Positions 1-9,000 of a stretch of DNA of 64,000 nt are shown here, in pieces. Source of the stretch: Sporocytophaga myxococcoides DSM 11118 (GTDB lineage Bacteria; Bacteroidota; Bacteroidia; Cytophagales; Cytophagaceae); the NCBI RefSeq assembly GCF_000426725.1, contig NZ_KE384560.1, forward strand, positions 890,960 to 954,959. Reading direction: 5' to 3'. Position numbers and translations under genes: made by a program. Numbering within the stretch: position 1 is the first letter of the stretch; every line of letters begins with the position of its first letter. The notes below the pieces were generated by a model. That model saw only the letters and a program-made list of their open reading frames with translations. It did not search any database and was not told the origin of the DNA.

Positions 1-2734
1 AATTTCCAGAATTGCTTATTGTAGCTTTGAAATATACTGTTTGCTCTACTGTAGCCTTTGAACTTACAGATGCACTCTTCACAAACAGCTCTCTAGTTGC
101 AGCTTCAATAGAAATTTTCTTAGAAACAATATTATTGTTTTCATTCATCTCAGGCTGATTCTTGCTACCATCAGCGACAAATATTATGTAATAATCTCCA
201 GCAGCAAGATATTCAGGAAGGTAAAGTGATTGATTAAACGGAATAGATGTTTCTGGAGATACACTGCTAGAATAATAAAAACCTAAATAGGTAGCAGAGT
301 CGGTCAAATTTTCAGATTTAGAGATGTAGAAATCTAAACCAGTAGAATATGAACTTTCCGTGCCATGGTTGTACAAGTAACCTGAAACATTAATATTGCT
401 TCCTGCAACTGCTTTTGTAGGGTTTACCCTTTGAGTATTTACAGATAGATCAACATTTGGAGTAATGATTCTTATTCTGGTAAATGAAGAATTATTATAT
501 TCATTAGTCTCCTTGAATTGGTTGTATGAATCCGTTTTTGCAATCAGATAATAATTTCCCGCAGGAACATGGGATGGTATGAATAGATACTGGTTGTAAT
601 AGTTTGTATTTCCAGGATACAGGTCATATCCATAATAGTTGCCAACGTTAAAGTCGGTGGAATCATTATAGATGGTGTCGGTAGATAATACAAATCCTGA
701 ATAGTGGTAAGGGAATGCTACATCACCAAGGTTAGTTTCACTAAATGAAACATAGATGCCCGATCCTACAGTTGCTATTTCAGCAGATTTGGTTAGATTA
801 CTGATAGCGATATCATAAGATGGAGCTTTTACCTGCACTTTAATGAAGGCTTCATTATTGGACTCATTGGTCTCAATTACGTAATTATAAACATCTCCTT
901 TAGCAATCAAAAAGTATTCTCCTTCGGAAACTGAAGGTGATATGTAAAATCCTGCAGAGTTATAATTTGAGCCGCCAGGTGCGAGAGAGTTTTCGTAGTT
1001 TTGGCCCAAGAAATAATCACTATCATCCGCAATAGAATCTTTAGAAAGATAATAATTAGTATAACTTGATCCTGCATAAGATGTACCGCTGTTGAATATA
1101 GAGTAAGATAAATAATTATAATCACCAGTTCTTAATACTGAATTATTAGAATACAGATTTGTAATAGATAAATCAATACTTGGTTCAACTATATTTACTC
1201 GTAAAACCGCGATATTATTCTCTTCATTAGATTCAGAAACATAATTCAGGTAATCAGCTTTTGCTATAAGATAGTACTGACCAGCTCCTGTTCCTCCTGT
1301 ATAGATAGGCGTATAAAAATAACTTAAGTTATTCGGATACAGATAATCAAAATATTGGTACTGTACTAAAGCGTCGTTGTCGTCAAGTTGAGTGTCTTTT
1401 GATAAATAAAAGCCTACATAACTTGAAGACGCAAAGCCAGTTCCTATATTGCTCAAATATCCATTTACATAAAAGTATTCACCCTGATTAATAGTAATAG
1501 TACTATCAAATAATACAGTAGTTAAATCTGCATTGGAAGAACCAATTGTAAGAGGTAGAATCAATGTATTATTTTTTTCATTACTTTCTGATACATAGTT
1601 ATAAATGTCCGATTGACCTAGTAAAAAATAATCTCCCGCTGCAACGTTTGGAGGAATGGTAGCAGTTTCGTATCTGTAAGTTCCCTCATTAGGGTTAATT
1701 TCATATACATAGCTTGAGCTTAAGACAATATCACCACCATCCAGATAATTATCTTTAGAAAGATATAAATTAGTATAGTGTTGACCAGCCACAGTGGTTC
1801 CTATGTTTCTTTCTGTAAAGCTTAGGTATATTTCTCCTCCTGGTATAACTCCATTCTTAGTTGAGTAAGAGATACTGTCGAGAACGAGATCAGCACTACC
1901 ACCACCTGAAGAAATATAAAAAGGTTTAGCAATGGTGTTATTATATTCCTGAGTTTCTGATACTGTATTGTACACATCCAGGGCAGCTATCATGTAGTAC
2001 CAGCCCTGTAAATCCGAAGGGACTGTAAGACCGAAGTCTGAATAAGTTGAGCTATTACCAGTCAGACCATCAGATTTTCTGGTTCCAAGAAGGTAGTCAA
2101 AACTATCCAGAGTGGAATCTTTTGAAATGTAATATCCCACTTCATAACCTCCTGAAAAATCAGTTCCTAAATTATTTTCTTTAAGGATTACAACAGCCTT
2201 TGAATTAGTTGTGCTGTCAGAAACTGAAATGTAACTAGGGTAAAGGTCAACTGAAGATGATTGGCCAACATTTAATGATGATACAAATTTGTTGTTGAAT
2301 TCATTAGTTTCATAAACTTCGTTGCCTGCATCTGTAAAAGAAACGAGAAAATAATTGCCAGCGATTATATCTTTCGGAATCGAAAGATAGGTACTGTCTA
2401 ATACTGAATATTGAGGTTGAAGAGAAGGCAGGTAAGAAGAGCCCAAAAAATATGCTTCCCCTTTATTCGGAAAAGACCATGAGGTATCTGCCGTTAGGTA
2501 ATAGTCAGTCCTGCTGGAACCGGCTGTACCAAATCCTGCATTTAATACTTTACTAAAAACTGTGATTCCTGATCCCGGCTCAACAGTCTGAGGATATATG
2601 TCCTGACCTGCCCGGTAAAGGTCGGCTTGGGGAAAATCAATGGTATCCACCTGGGCCGCCGATTGAAGCGAATTCCCGCCCTGGAAAAGAGCCAGCAGCA
2701 GAAATTTTAAGATAAAAATCTTGTTTTTTTTCAT
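1..2734 (-). CDS. Secreted CARDB-repeat protein, 3' end outside the window
   Basis: The minus-strand frame is open from the ATG at 2734 to the left edge, giving 911 visible residues and no stop, so the C-terminus is missing. It starts with a signal peptide (MKKNKIFILKFLLLALF..., likely cleaved after SAAQ). The rest is about seven and a half tandem repeats of roughly 115-125 residues, each ending in a motif such as ETNEFNNKF, ESNEKNNT, ESNEENN or ETNESNN, with a preceding G-x-Y-(F/Y)-L-I-A-(K/L)-x-D strand. This is the signature of CARDB-type (cell adhesion related, bacterial) beta-sandwich domains. The repeats are rich in Tyr, Asn and Ser. It is very likely an exported surface or extracellular adhesin; a T9SS sorting domain may lie in the missing C-terminus. 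No catalytic domain is visible. It is divergent from the glycoside hydrolase gene across 199 bp. Confidence 0.85.
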   Translation of the reverse strand, partial: MKKNKIFILKFLLLALFQGGNSLQSAAQVDTIDFPQADLYRAGQDIYPQTVEPGSGITVFSKVLNAGFGTAGSSRTDYYLTADTSWSFPNKGEAYFLGSSYLPSLQPQYSVLDSTYLSIPKDIIAGNYFLVSFTDAGNEVYETNEFNNKFVSSLNVGQSSSVDLYPSYISVSDSTTNSKAVVILKENNLGTDFSGGYEVGYYISKDSTLDSFDYLLGTRKSDGLTGNSSTYSDFGLTVPSDLQGWYYMIAALDVYNTVSETQEYNNTIAKPFYISSGGGSADLVLDSISYSTKNGVIPGGEIYLSFTERNIGTTVAGQHYTNLYLSKDNYLDGGDIVLSSSYVYEINPNEGTYRYETATIPPNVAAGDYFLLGQSDIYNYVSESNEKNNTLILPLTIGSSNADLTTVLFDSTITINQGEYFYVNGYLSNIGTGFASSSYVGFYLSKDTQLDDNDALVQYQYFDYLYPNNLSYFYTPIYTGGTGAGQYYLIAKADYLNYVSESNEENNIAVLRVNIVEPSIDLSITNLYSNNSVLRTGDYNYLSYSIFNSGTSYAGSSYTNYYLSKDSIADDSDYFLGQNYENSLAPGGSNYNSAGFYISPSVSEGEYFLIAKGDVYNYVIETNESNNEAFIKVQVKAPSYDIAISNLTKSAEIATVGSGIYVSFSETNLGDVAFPYHYSGFVLSTDTIYNDSTDFNVGNYYGYDLYPGNTNYYNQYLFIPSHVPAGNYYLIAKTDSYNQFKETNEYNNSSFTRIRIITPNVDLSVNTQRVNPTKAVAGSNINVSGYLYNHGTESSYSTGLDFYISKSENLTDSATYLGFYYSSSVSPETSIPFNQSLYLPEYLAAGDYYIIFVADGSKNQPEMNENNNIVSKKISIEAATRELFVKSASVSSKATVEQTVYFKATISNSGN

Positions 2735-2877
2735 GTGTTTAAATGATTTTAAAAATTGGTTTTAAAATTATCTTGTCTACAACTAATTGAATGACAAGTA
2801 ACCCTTACTTTCTGGTAAATTGATGGATTTTATAAAGAATAAGTTGGAGAAAATTAATTCCCTCTCAGGTTCTTTGT

Positions 2878-2908
2878 TTTGTTGCTTTACCTAATTCTCA
2901 TATCTTTA
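2878..2908 (+). promoter_or_regulatory. Putative Bacteroidota-type promoter for the glycoside hydrolase gene
   Basis: A TTTG (2878-2881) is followed after 19 bases by TATCTTTA (2901-2908). This is close to the Bacteroidota sigma consensus TTTG-N17-20-TANNTTTG, with the last G replaced by A. The start codon lies at 2934, so the 5' leader would be about 20 nt. It was found by eye and is not tested. Confidence 0.4.
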
Positions 2909-2933
2909 ACTTCTTAATCATACTCATATCGCA

Positions 2934-5186
2934 ATGCGTTACATTTTAGCAGGAACTTTAGTCTGCATAGCTTTATTTGCCATATTTTCATTTAATTCAT
3001 CGGTACCTTCTGAAAGGAAAAATACTGATCCTCGTGTAGAAGAATTGTTGGCCAGAATGTCTCTGGAAGAAAAAATTGGTCAGATGACCCAGATTAATAT
3101 TACCAAAATTATTACTGATTCACTTGCTGCAGCTTATGATTCAGCTACCACTCTGGTCATAGATACCAATAAAGTCATACATTATGTTACAAAATATCAT
3201 GTTGGTTCTTTCCTAAATGGAAGGGCAATGACACCTGATGTCTGGTACAGGTTTACCAATCAGCTTCAACGTGTCAATATGCGGTATTCAAAGAATAAAA
3301 TTCCAATCATATATGGCGTAGATCATGTTCATGGTAGCAGTTATTTAAGTAATGGCACCATATTTCCTCACAATATTAATATTGCCTGTTCCTTTGATAC
3401 AACCTTTGCTTATGAAGAAGGATGGATCACAGCTACAGAAACTGCCGACTTATACCATCGCTGGGTATTCGCTCCTGTATTCGATCTTGGAAAAAATAAA
3501 TATTGGGGAAGGTACTATGAAACTTTTGGAGAAGATCCTTATCTGATCTCTAAAATGGGGGCTGCATACGTGCGAGGACTACAGGGAAACACTGAAATTG
3601 CACCATACAAAGCAGCTGCATGTGCAAAACATTTCCTTGGATATTCAGATCCAAAATCCGGTTGGGATAGGTCACCTGCTGAAATTCCCGATCAGGCACT
3701 AAGAGAGTTTTACCTTCCTCCATTCAAAGCCGCTGTGGAGGCTGGTGTTAAGACAGTCATGATCAACAGTGGTGAAATCAATGGAATACCTGTGCATGCA
3801 AACTATGACATTCTTACTAAGCTTCTGAGAAATGAACTCGGCTTTGAAGGCATTGCAGTAACCGACTGGATGGACATTATCGCATTGCAGAAAATGCACT
3901 ATGTGGCAGAAAACGAAAAGGAAGCTACCTTCCTTGCCATAAGTGCTGGGGTTGATATGGCAATGGTTCCGTTAAATACGGACTTTTGTGATCATCTGCT
4001 TGCATTGGTAAAGGAGGGAAGAATCAGTGAAGAAAGAATCAATCAGTCGGTACGTCGTATTCTTAAAGTAAAGTTTGATATAGGTCTCTTTGATCAGCCT
4101 TACCCGAGAAATGACAGGTTTTATAAAATTGGTTCTAAAGAGCACAGAGCAAAAGCTCTGAAAGCAGCAAAAGAATCTTTGGTGCTGATGAAAAACGATC
4201 AGAACTTGCTACCAATTAAACCTAGCCCAAAGACAATACTGGTAATAGGCGAAACTGCAGATAAAAAGATTCCTCTTTGTGGTGGATGGACATACAGGTT
4301 CATGGCTAAAAGTGAATACTGGTTTCCTAAAGACATGAAGACAATTTATGGGGCTCTTAAAGAAGAGTTTGCTGATTCAAAGGTCATATTTGCAAAAGAG
4401 AATGAAATAAAAAAACTAGCTCCTTCTGCAGATATAATTATAGCAGCAGCTGGCGAAGAAAGCGCATATGCAGAAACAGATGGCAGTATTAATGATCTGG
4501 AACTTTCCGAATCTCAGGTCTCATTGATAAAGACTGCAATAGCTACAGGAAAACCTGTTGTATTAGTACTTACAGAAGGTAGGCCAAGGATTATTAGTAA
4601 GATTTATGATCAGTGTAAAGCTGTTCTGTTTGCAGGCCTTCCCGGAGTGGAGGGAGCCCAAGCCATAGCAGAAGTTCTTAGCGGAAAGACCAATCCGAGT
4701 GGAAAGCTTTCTTTTACTTATCCGTACAAGCAGGGGCATATTATCCCATACAATCACAAACAAAGTGAATATTCAATATTAAGACCGGTAGGAGAGGAAT
4801 TAAAAAGATTTGCTATATGTGAATTCGGTCAGGGATTAAGTTATACAAGGTTTTCATATACTAAAATAAATCTTAGCGATACAGTGATTAGTTCTTCGGG
4901 AAAAATAACGGCAAAAGTAACTGTTTCAAATGTTGGTAAAATAGCAGGTAAAGAATCAGTACTTTGGTTTCTCACTGATGAATATGGATCAATAACCAGA
5001 CCTGTCAAAGAACTTAAGTATTTTGAGAAAAGGGAATTGCAGCCAGGACAATCCATGGAATTTAGTTTTAACATTGAACCTGGAAAGCATTTGGGGTTTC
5101 CAGACAAAGAGGGTAAAAAACTTTTGGAACCTGGATATTTTACTCTTACTGTAGGAGATCACAAAGCAAGATTCAGATTGAAATAA
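2934..5186 (+). CDS. Glycoside hydrolase family 3 beta-glucosidase-like enzyme
   Basis: A 750-residue exported enzyme that should hydrolyse beta-glucosides or beta-glucan oligosaccharides by a retaining mechanism. The N-terminus (MRYILAGTLVCIALFAIFSF) is a signal peptide or membrane anchor. The (beta/alpha)8 domain carries the family pattern CAKHFLGY and the nucleophile motif GIAVTDWMDI, with Asp311 as the expected nucleophile. The alpha/beta sandwich domain contains GEESAYAETDG; Glu514 aligns with the acid/base Glu of barley exoglucanase-type members (YTETKGD). A fibronectin III-like domain forms the C-terminus from about residue 645. No T9SS sorting domain is seen, so it is probably periplasmic or a membrane-bound enzyme that finishes oligosaccharides made outside the cell. 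Substrate specificity cannot be read from sequence. The next gene starts 29 bp downstream. Confidence 0.93.
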   Translation: MRYILAGTLVCIALFAIFSFNSSVPSERKNTDPRVEELLARMSLEEKIGQMTQINITKIITDSLAAAYDSATTLVIDTNKVIHYVTKYHVGSFLNGRAMTPDVWYRFTNQLQRVNMRYSKNKIPIIYGVDHVHGSSYLSNGTIFPHNINIACSFDTTFAYEEGWITATETADLYHRWVFAPVFDLGKNKYWGRYYETFGEDPYLISKMGAAYVRGLQGNTEIAPYKAAACAKHFLGYSDPKSGWDRSPAEIPDQALREFYLPPFKAAVEAGVKTVMINSGEINGIPVHANYDILTKLLRNELGFEGIAVTDWMDIIALQKMHYVAENEKEATFLAISAGVDMAMVPLNTDFCDHLLALVKEGRISEERINQSVRRILKVKFDIGLFDQPYPRNDRFYKIGSKEHRAKALKAAKESLVLMKNDQNLLPIKPSPKTILVIGETADKKIPLCGGWTYRFMAKSEYWFPKDMKTIYGALKEEFADSKVIFAKENEIKKLAPSADIIIAAAGEESAYAETDGSINDLELSESQVSLIKTAIATGKPVVLVLTEGRPRIISKIYDQCKAVLFAGLPGVEGAQAIAEVLSGKTNPSGKLSFTYPYKQGHIIPYNHKQSEYSILRPVGEELKRFAICEFGQGLSYTRFSYTKINLSDTVISSSGKITAKVTVSNVGKIAGKESVLWFLTDEYGSITRPVKELKYFEKRELQPGQSMEFSFNIEPGKHLGFPDKEGKKLLEPGYFTLTVGDHKARFRLK

Positions 5187-5215
5187 ATAGTAATAAACCT
5201 TAATAATTAACTTCT

Positions 5216-5641
5216 ATGAATGTTAAGATACTTTTAAGAATTGCTTCCGGGCTACTGATCTTTCATTTGGTTGCTCACACCTTAGGTCATTCGGGATGGA
5301 AACGCGCTGAAGAACCCTTGAAGCAGGAAATAATAAACAAAATGGTCGGTCATGAATTCCCATTTATGGGAGTAAACAGAAGTATGGGCGATTATTACGA
5401 AGGCTATGGCTATGCATCAACAGTGGCTCTGGCTTTTATGGCTGCTGTTTTGTGGTTAATTTCCGGCGCTGTAAATTCCAATAAAGAATTAAGCCATAAA
5501 ATTCTCTTATCATTGTCTCTTGCACTTCTATTCTGGGGAGGAATAGAGTTTATATATTTTTTCCCCTTTGCAGCATCTATTACTTTGCTTGCCTGCCTTC
5601 TCACTCTTGCATCTGCTATCCAGCTAAGAGGAAATAAATAA
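5216..5641 (+). CDS. Small four-helix membrane protein (LIC_13387-like)
   Basis: A 141-residue protein with an N-terminal hydrophobic segment (ILLRIASGLLIFHLVAHTLG), a polar loop containing HEFPFMGVNRSMGDYYEGYG, and three more hydrophobic segments. The pattern of an N-terminal helix with HxxxH residues, then a loop with a conserved F-x-F-M-G and Y-x-G-Y-G, resembles the LIC_13387-type family of unknown function. It follows the glycoside hydrolase by 29 bp and may be cotranscribed, with a terminator just after it. No biochemical role can be assigned. Confidence 0.75.
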   Translation: MNVKILLRIASGLLIFHLVAHTLGHSGWKRAEEPLKQEIINKMVGHEFPFMGVNRSMGDYYEGYGYASTVALAFMAAVLWLISGAVNSNKELSHKILLSLSLALLFWGGIEFIYFFPFAASITLLACLLTLASAIQLRGNK

Positions 5642-5667
5642 TTACAATAAAGTCCGATTCTATTAAA

Positions 5668-5709
5668 ACATAGATCTTTTCAACAGATGAAAGGATCTAT
5701 GTTTTTTTT
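5668..5709 (+). terminator. Intrinsic terminator after the membrane protein gene
   Basis: Arms 5668-5681 and 5689-5702 pair over 14 bp (ACATAGATCTTTTC with GAAAGGATCTATGT, one G-U pair) around a 7-nt loop. A run of T follows to 5709. Confidence 0.85.
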
Positions 5710-5800
5710 ATACTTTTATGTTGTGGTTCGAAAGCCAAACAATAATGATTTTTGAAAGTTCTTAAAAGTAAGAATACCTCACTGAGAATATCGAATTCAG

Positions 5801-6910
5801 ATGTTTAATGAATTGACCAGCCTGAAAATACAGGCTGCTGAGCTTACGGCTATTATTGAATGCATTCCTGATGCAGTTTATATTGGCGGTCCTAACGGAA
5901 TCCTGAGAGCAAACAGGAAAGCTTTGGATATGCTTGGTTTTGATACATTGGAGGAACTCAATCAAGAAATAGAGGTGCTAGCAGATAAGATCAAAACCAG
6001 AGATCTATATACTGGAAGGAGACTGACTACAGAAGAAGAACCTTTTTATAAAGCTTTTTTCGGTGAATCTAATGAAAGAGATGTTTTGATAACGCATATA
6101 AAATCTGGGAAAGAAATAATTGTAAGATGTTCTGCAGCCCCTGTAATTGCTGATGGTCAAATTATTGCTGCAATAGCTATCAATACTGATATTACCGAAA
6201 AGATCCAATATAAACGCGAGCTTGAAAGTGCTATCAAAAAATTGAAAAAGCAGAATGAAGAGCTGGACAAGTTTGTTTATACCACTTCTCATGATCTCAA
6301 AGCTCCACTTAACACTATTGACCCCATACTCCAGATTGTAAAGGATGAGAATAAAAGTGTGCTTAAAAAAGATTCTGTACATTTGCTTGATATGGCAATA
6401 AAGAAGGTGCGCGACATGAGCGATTTTATCCATTCATTGCTCAAATCTGCAACTACCTTAGAAAAAGTAAAAGAGCTCGTTGATCTTAACAAAATTCTCA
6501 ATAAGGTTATAGCCTCGCTTAACGTACCTTCACACATAAATATTTTTGTGAGACATAATCTTCCTGCTGTATATTTTCATAAATATTCACTTATGCAAAT
6601 TTTTCAAAACCTCTTATCCAATGCCATCAAGTTTATGGATAAGGAAAGTGGTGTGATAAAAATTGACTGCAGAGAATCAGACGGAAAGTATATAATATCT
6701 GTGAGTGATAATGGCCCAGGCATTGCCAAACATGAATTAGAAAAAATTTTTGAAAGGTTTGGTCAGGCGAATAAAGATCCTTCAAAGGACAGTTCTGGCC
6801 TCGGGTTATCTATTGTCAAAGATATTCTGAAAGAAAATAATAGTTCGGTTTGGGCCGAATCTGAAATTAACGAAGGCACTACTTTTTATTTTATGATTTC
6901 CAAATCGTAA
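5801..6910 (+). CDS. PAS-domain sensor histidine kinase, cytoplasmic
   Basis: A 369-residue kinase without a membrane segment. Residues about 10-135 form a PAS domain ending in a PAC-like AIAINTDITEKIQYKRE. A short coiled coil (IKKLKKQNEELDKF) leads to the dimerisation/phosphoacceptor motif TTSHDLKAPL, with His164 as the expected phosphorylation site. The ATPase domain shows the N box (QIFQNLLSNAIKFM), G1 (DNGPGIA), F box (FERFGQ) and G2 (GLGLSIV). It should autophosphorylate in response to an intracellular signal and pass the phosphate to a response regulator, but no receiver gene is nearby. It belongs to the Bacteroidota group of soluble PAS kinases with the SHDL(K/R)xPL motif. The signal is unknown. 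Confidence 0.93.
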   Translation: MFNELTSLKIQAAELTAIIECIPDAVYIGGPNGILRANRKALDMLGFDTLEELNQEIEVLADKIKTRDLYTGRRLTTEEEPFYKAFFGESNERDVLITHIKSGKEIIVRCSAAPVIADGQIIAAIAINTDITEKIQYKRELESAIKKLKKQNEELDKFVYTTSHDLKAPLNTIDPILQIVKDENKSVLKKDSVHLLDMAIKKVRDMSDFIHSLLKSATTLEKVKELVDLNKILNKVIASLNVPSHINIFVRHNLPAVYFHKYSLMQIFQNLLSNAIKFMDKESGVIKIDCRESDGKYIISVSDNGPGIAKHELEKIFERFGQANKDPSKDSSGLGLSIVKDILKENNSSVWAESEINEGTTFYFMISKS

Positions 6911-6984
6911 GTTTTTCTTGATTTGACTTTTTGATTAAACAAATAACTAATTCCCTTGTTGACTTTGCTGTTCAAGCTTAAAGT

Positions 6985-7665
6985 ATGACTATAGTCAAAA
7001 AGAAACACCCTCTGGCAATAAGATGGTTTCACTGGATAAACTTTCCGATACTTGCGCTAATGCTTTGGAGTGGCCTTTGGATCTACTGGGCCAATGATGA
7101 ATATCGTATTGAAGCAGGAGGTAAAGTGATTTTTAAATTTTTTCCTGAAGGTTTTTATCAAGTCTTCGATATACCATTTAATCTTGCTGAAGGCATGGCA
7201 TGGCACTTTGTATTCATGTGGGTATTTATGTTGAACGGATTTGCTTATGTATGTTATACACTCTTCTCTGGTGAATGGAAATATCTGGTTCCGGGCAAAG
7301 ACTCTTTTAAGAATGCAATAAAAGTGACACTTCATGACATCGGCCTTAGAAAAGAACTTCCGGCAGCAACAAAATTTAACGGTGCGCAACAGATAGCCTA
7401 CACAAGTATTATAATATTCGGAGCTGGTTCAATTATCACAGGTATGGCTATTTACAAGCCTGTGCAGCTGTCTTGGATTACTTCTTTTCTTGGAGGCTAT
7501 AAAACTGCAAGGCTAATTCATTTCTGCCTCGCTCTAAGTTATGTTTTCTTTTTTGTTATTCATGTAGTGCAGGTAATCAGGGCAGGATGGAACAATTTCA
7601 GAGCAATGGTTACAGGTTTTGAAGTGGTGGCTGTAAATAAAAATGCTAAAGAAAATGAAGCCTAA
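6985..7665 (+). CDS. Membrane cytochrome b (b561/NiFe-hydrogenase type)
   Basis: A 226-residue protein with four hydrophobic segments and His residues placed as di-heme ligands: His8/His16 (HPLAIRWFHW) in helix 1, one in AWHFVFMW, one in RLIHFCLAL and one in FFVIHVVQV. This matches the cytochrome b/b6 and Ni-hydrogenase cytochrome b family, which passes electrons between the quinone pool and a periplasmic partner. It overlaps the next gene, a molybdopterin oxidoreductase, by 23 bp, so the two very likely form one complex. The partner and electron direction are inferred from context. Confidence 0.88.
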   Translation: MTIVKKKHPLAIRWFHWINFPILALMLWSGLWIYWANDEYRIEAGGKVIFKFFPEGFYQVFDIPFNLAEGMAWHFVFMWVFMLNGFAYVCYTLFSGEWKYLVPGKDSFKNAIKVTLHDIGLRKELPAATKFNGAQQIAYTSIIIFGAGSIITGMAIYKPVQLSWITSFLGGYKTARLIHFCLALSYVFFFVIHVVQVIRAGWNNFRAMVTGFEVVAVNKNAKENEA

Positions 7666-8458
7666 CGTTGATGACAATCTTAAAGATATTTCTAATCAAG
7701 AGATGCGCAGAGCAACCATCAAGTCTCTTGCTGGATTTGCCTTTGGCGCTTTGGGCTTGTTGGGTAGTATCAAATGGCTTGTTGCAGGTACAGACGCAGA
7801 TGGCTTGTCACGACCGTTGAGAAAGATCCTCGAAGCTAATAGAAAAGTTGCCGGTATAATTTTTAGCAATAAAAATCTTGCACCGGTTTTCCCAAAGGAG
7901 AGGGCCGCTTCAGAGCCTAGGCTTAACGGTAACATTGGCCTCGAAAGTTCAATAGACGTTGATGATTGGATATTGAACGTTCAGAACAATACATTGATTC
8001 GTGGCATGAATAAATCATCCATGAAATTGACTCTGGATGAAATTAAAAAACTTCCTAAAACTGAAATTACTTTTGAGTTTAAATGCATTGAAGGGTGGAG
8101 TGAAATCTCAAATTGGGGCGGTACTAAATTCTCCGACTTTATGCTTGCTTATGGCTTGGGAGGGTTTACAGATCACGGACATGATAATTTGCTTACTGAG
8201 CATGTAAGTCTTGAGACTCCAGACGGAGGTTATTATGTAGGGCTTGATATGGAAAGTGCTTTACACCCTCAGACTTTACTTTGTTATGAGATGAATGGTA
8301 AACCTCTCCTTGCTGAGCATGGAGCACCGCTGCGACTGATGGTACCTTGTAAATATGGAATCAAAAGTATCAAGCGAATAGGGAAAATAGCCTTTGTAGG
8401 TAATCGGCCAGCTGATTATTGGGCTGAAAGAGGGTATGATTATTATGCTGGGTTATAA
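7643..8458 (+). CDS. Molybdopterin-dependent oxidoreductase (sulfite oxidase/MsrP-like fold)
   Basis: A 271-residue protein of the oxidoreductase molybdopterin-binding family. FEFKCIEGWSEI matches the Moco-ligand region of MsrP/YedY and sulfite oxidase, with Cys148 as the expected molybdenum ligand. ETPDGGYYVGLDMESALHPQ and the C-terminal PCKYGIKSIKRI are also typical. The N-terminus has EMRRATIKSLAGFAFGALG, which looks like a twin-arginine signal followed by a hydrophobic helix, so export by Tat and an anchored periplasmic location are likely. The reading frame starts at 7643 inside the cytochrome gene; an ATG at 7655 is an alternative start. Unlike the MsrP-MsrQ pair, the partner here is a b561-type cytochrome. 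The physiological substrate (sulfoxide, sulfite or other) cannot be told. Confidence 0.88.
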   Translation: MLKKMKPNVDDNLKDISNQEMRRATIKSLAGFAFGALGLLGSIKWLVAGTDADGLSRPLRKILEANRKVAGIIFSNKNLAPVFPKERAASEPRLNGNIGLESSIDVDDWILNVQNNTLIRGMNKSSMKLTLDEIKKLPKTEITFEFKCIEGWSEISNWGGTKFSDFMLAYGLGGFTDHGHDNLLTEHVSLETPDGGYYVGLDMESALHPQTLLCYEMNGKPLLAEHGAPLRLMVPCKYGIKSIKRIGKIAFVGNRPADYWAERGYDYYAGL

Positions 8459-8459
8459 T

Positions 8460-8936
8460 TTAATCTATAACTTCAAGCAGATCTTTTTCCAGACTGTTGT
8501 GCGGGCTTTCTACAATTCTTCCGGCTTCTTTGCCATTCACAAAAATAATAAAGGTTGGTATAGAATGTATTTTATGTTTTTTTTCCAGCTTTTCCGGTGA
8601 TTTCTTATCGTGGTTGAGTAAATACAATGCTATCTTTTCTCTTTTGATATTGGCCTGATCTGTGATTTTATAAAATCTTGGAAGCTCTCTTTTTGTATCT
8701 CCGCACCATGTGCCTCCGAAGACAATAAAGGTAAGTTTACTTCCATTGTTTGATAATGATTTTATAACTGTGCTGTCGGGTTTATAAAGATTATAACCTT
8801 CTGAAAACCATGGGAAATTTGCATCAACATCTTTAATATCTGTTTTACCCGTCAGATCTTTTTGTCCGGAGCTTTGTGCTATGCAGGAATAAATTGCAAT
8901 GGCACTTAGTAATAAAATAAGACCAGATATACGCAT
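8460..8936 (-). CDS. Thioredoxin-fold protein with single active-site Cys, exported
   Basis: A 158-residue protein with an N-terminal signal (MRISGLILLLSAIAIYSC); Cys18 could be lipidated but the lipobox is weak. The thioredoxin fold is shown by FIVFGGTWCGDTKRELPRF and the cis-proline segment SIPTFIIFVNGKEAGRIV. The active site reads Trp-Cys78-Gly-Asp-Thr, so the second Cys of CxxC is replaced by Thr81. Such proteins cannot do a normal dithiol exchange alone and may act through mixed disulfides or need another thiol. The gene converges on the molybdopterin oxidoreductase, ending 1 bp from it. WCGD(S/T) variants are common in Bacteroidota. Confidence 0.85.
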   Translation of the reverse strand: MRISGLILLLSAIAIYSCIAQSSGQKDLTGKTDIKDVDANFPWFSEGYNLYKPDSTVIKSLSNNGSKLTFIVFGGTWCGDTKRELPRFYKITDQANIKREKIALYLLNHDKKSPEKLEKKHKIHSIPTFIIFVNGKEAGRIVESPHNSLEKDLLEVID

Positions 8937-9000
8937 ATTAATTTAACCTCATTAATGTATTTGTGTTTTGATTACCAATTTAAAGTGGTAAGATAAATCA

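Noticed and set aside
907-1125. 72-codon minus-strand frame inside the CARDB gene
   Set aside because: It lies in another frame of the long CARDB coding sequence and has no independent support.
2772-2798. CTTGTC/GACAAG inverted repeat in the divergent region before the glycoside hydrolase
   Set aside because: Only 6 bp with a 15-nt spacer; expected by chance in this much sequence.
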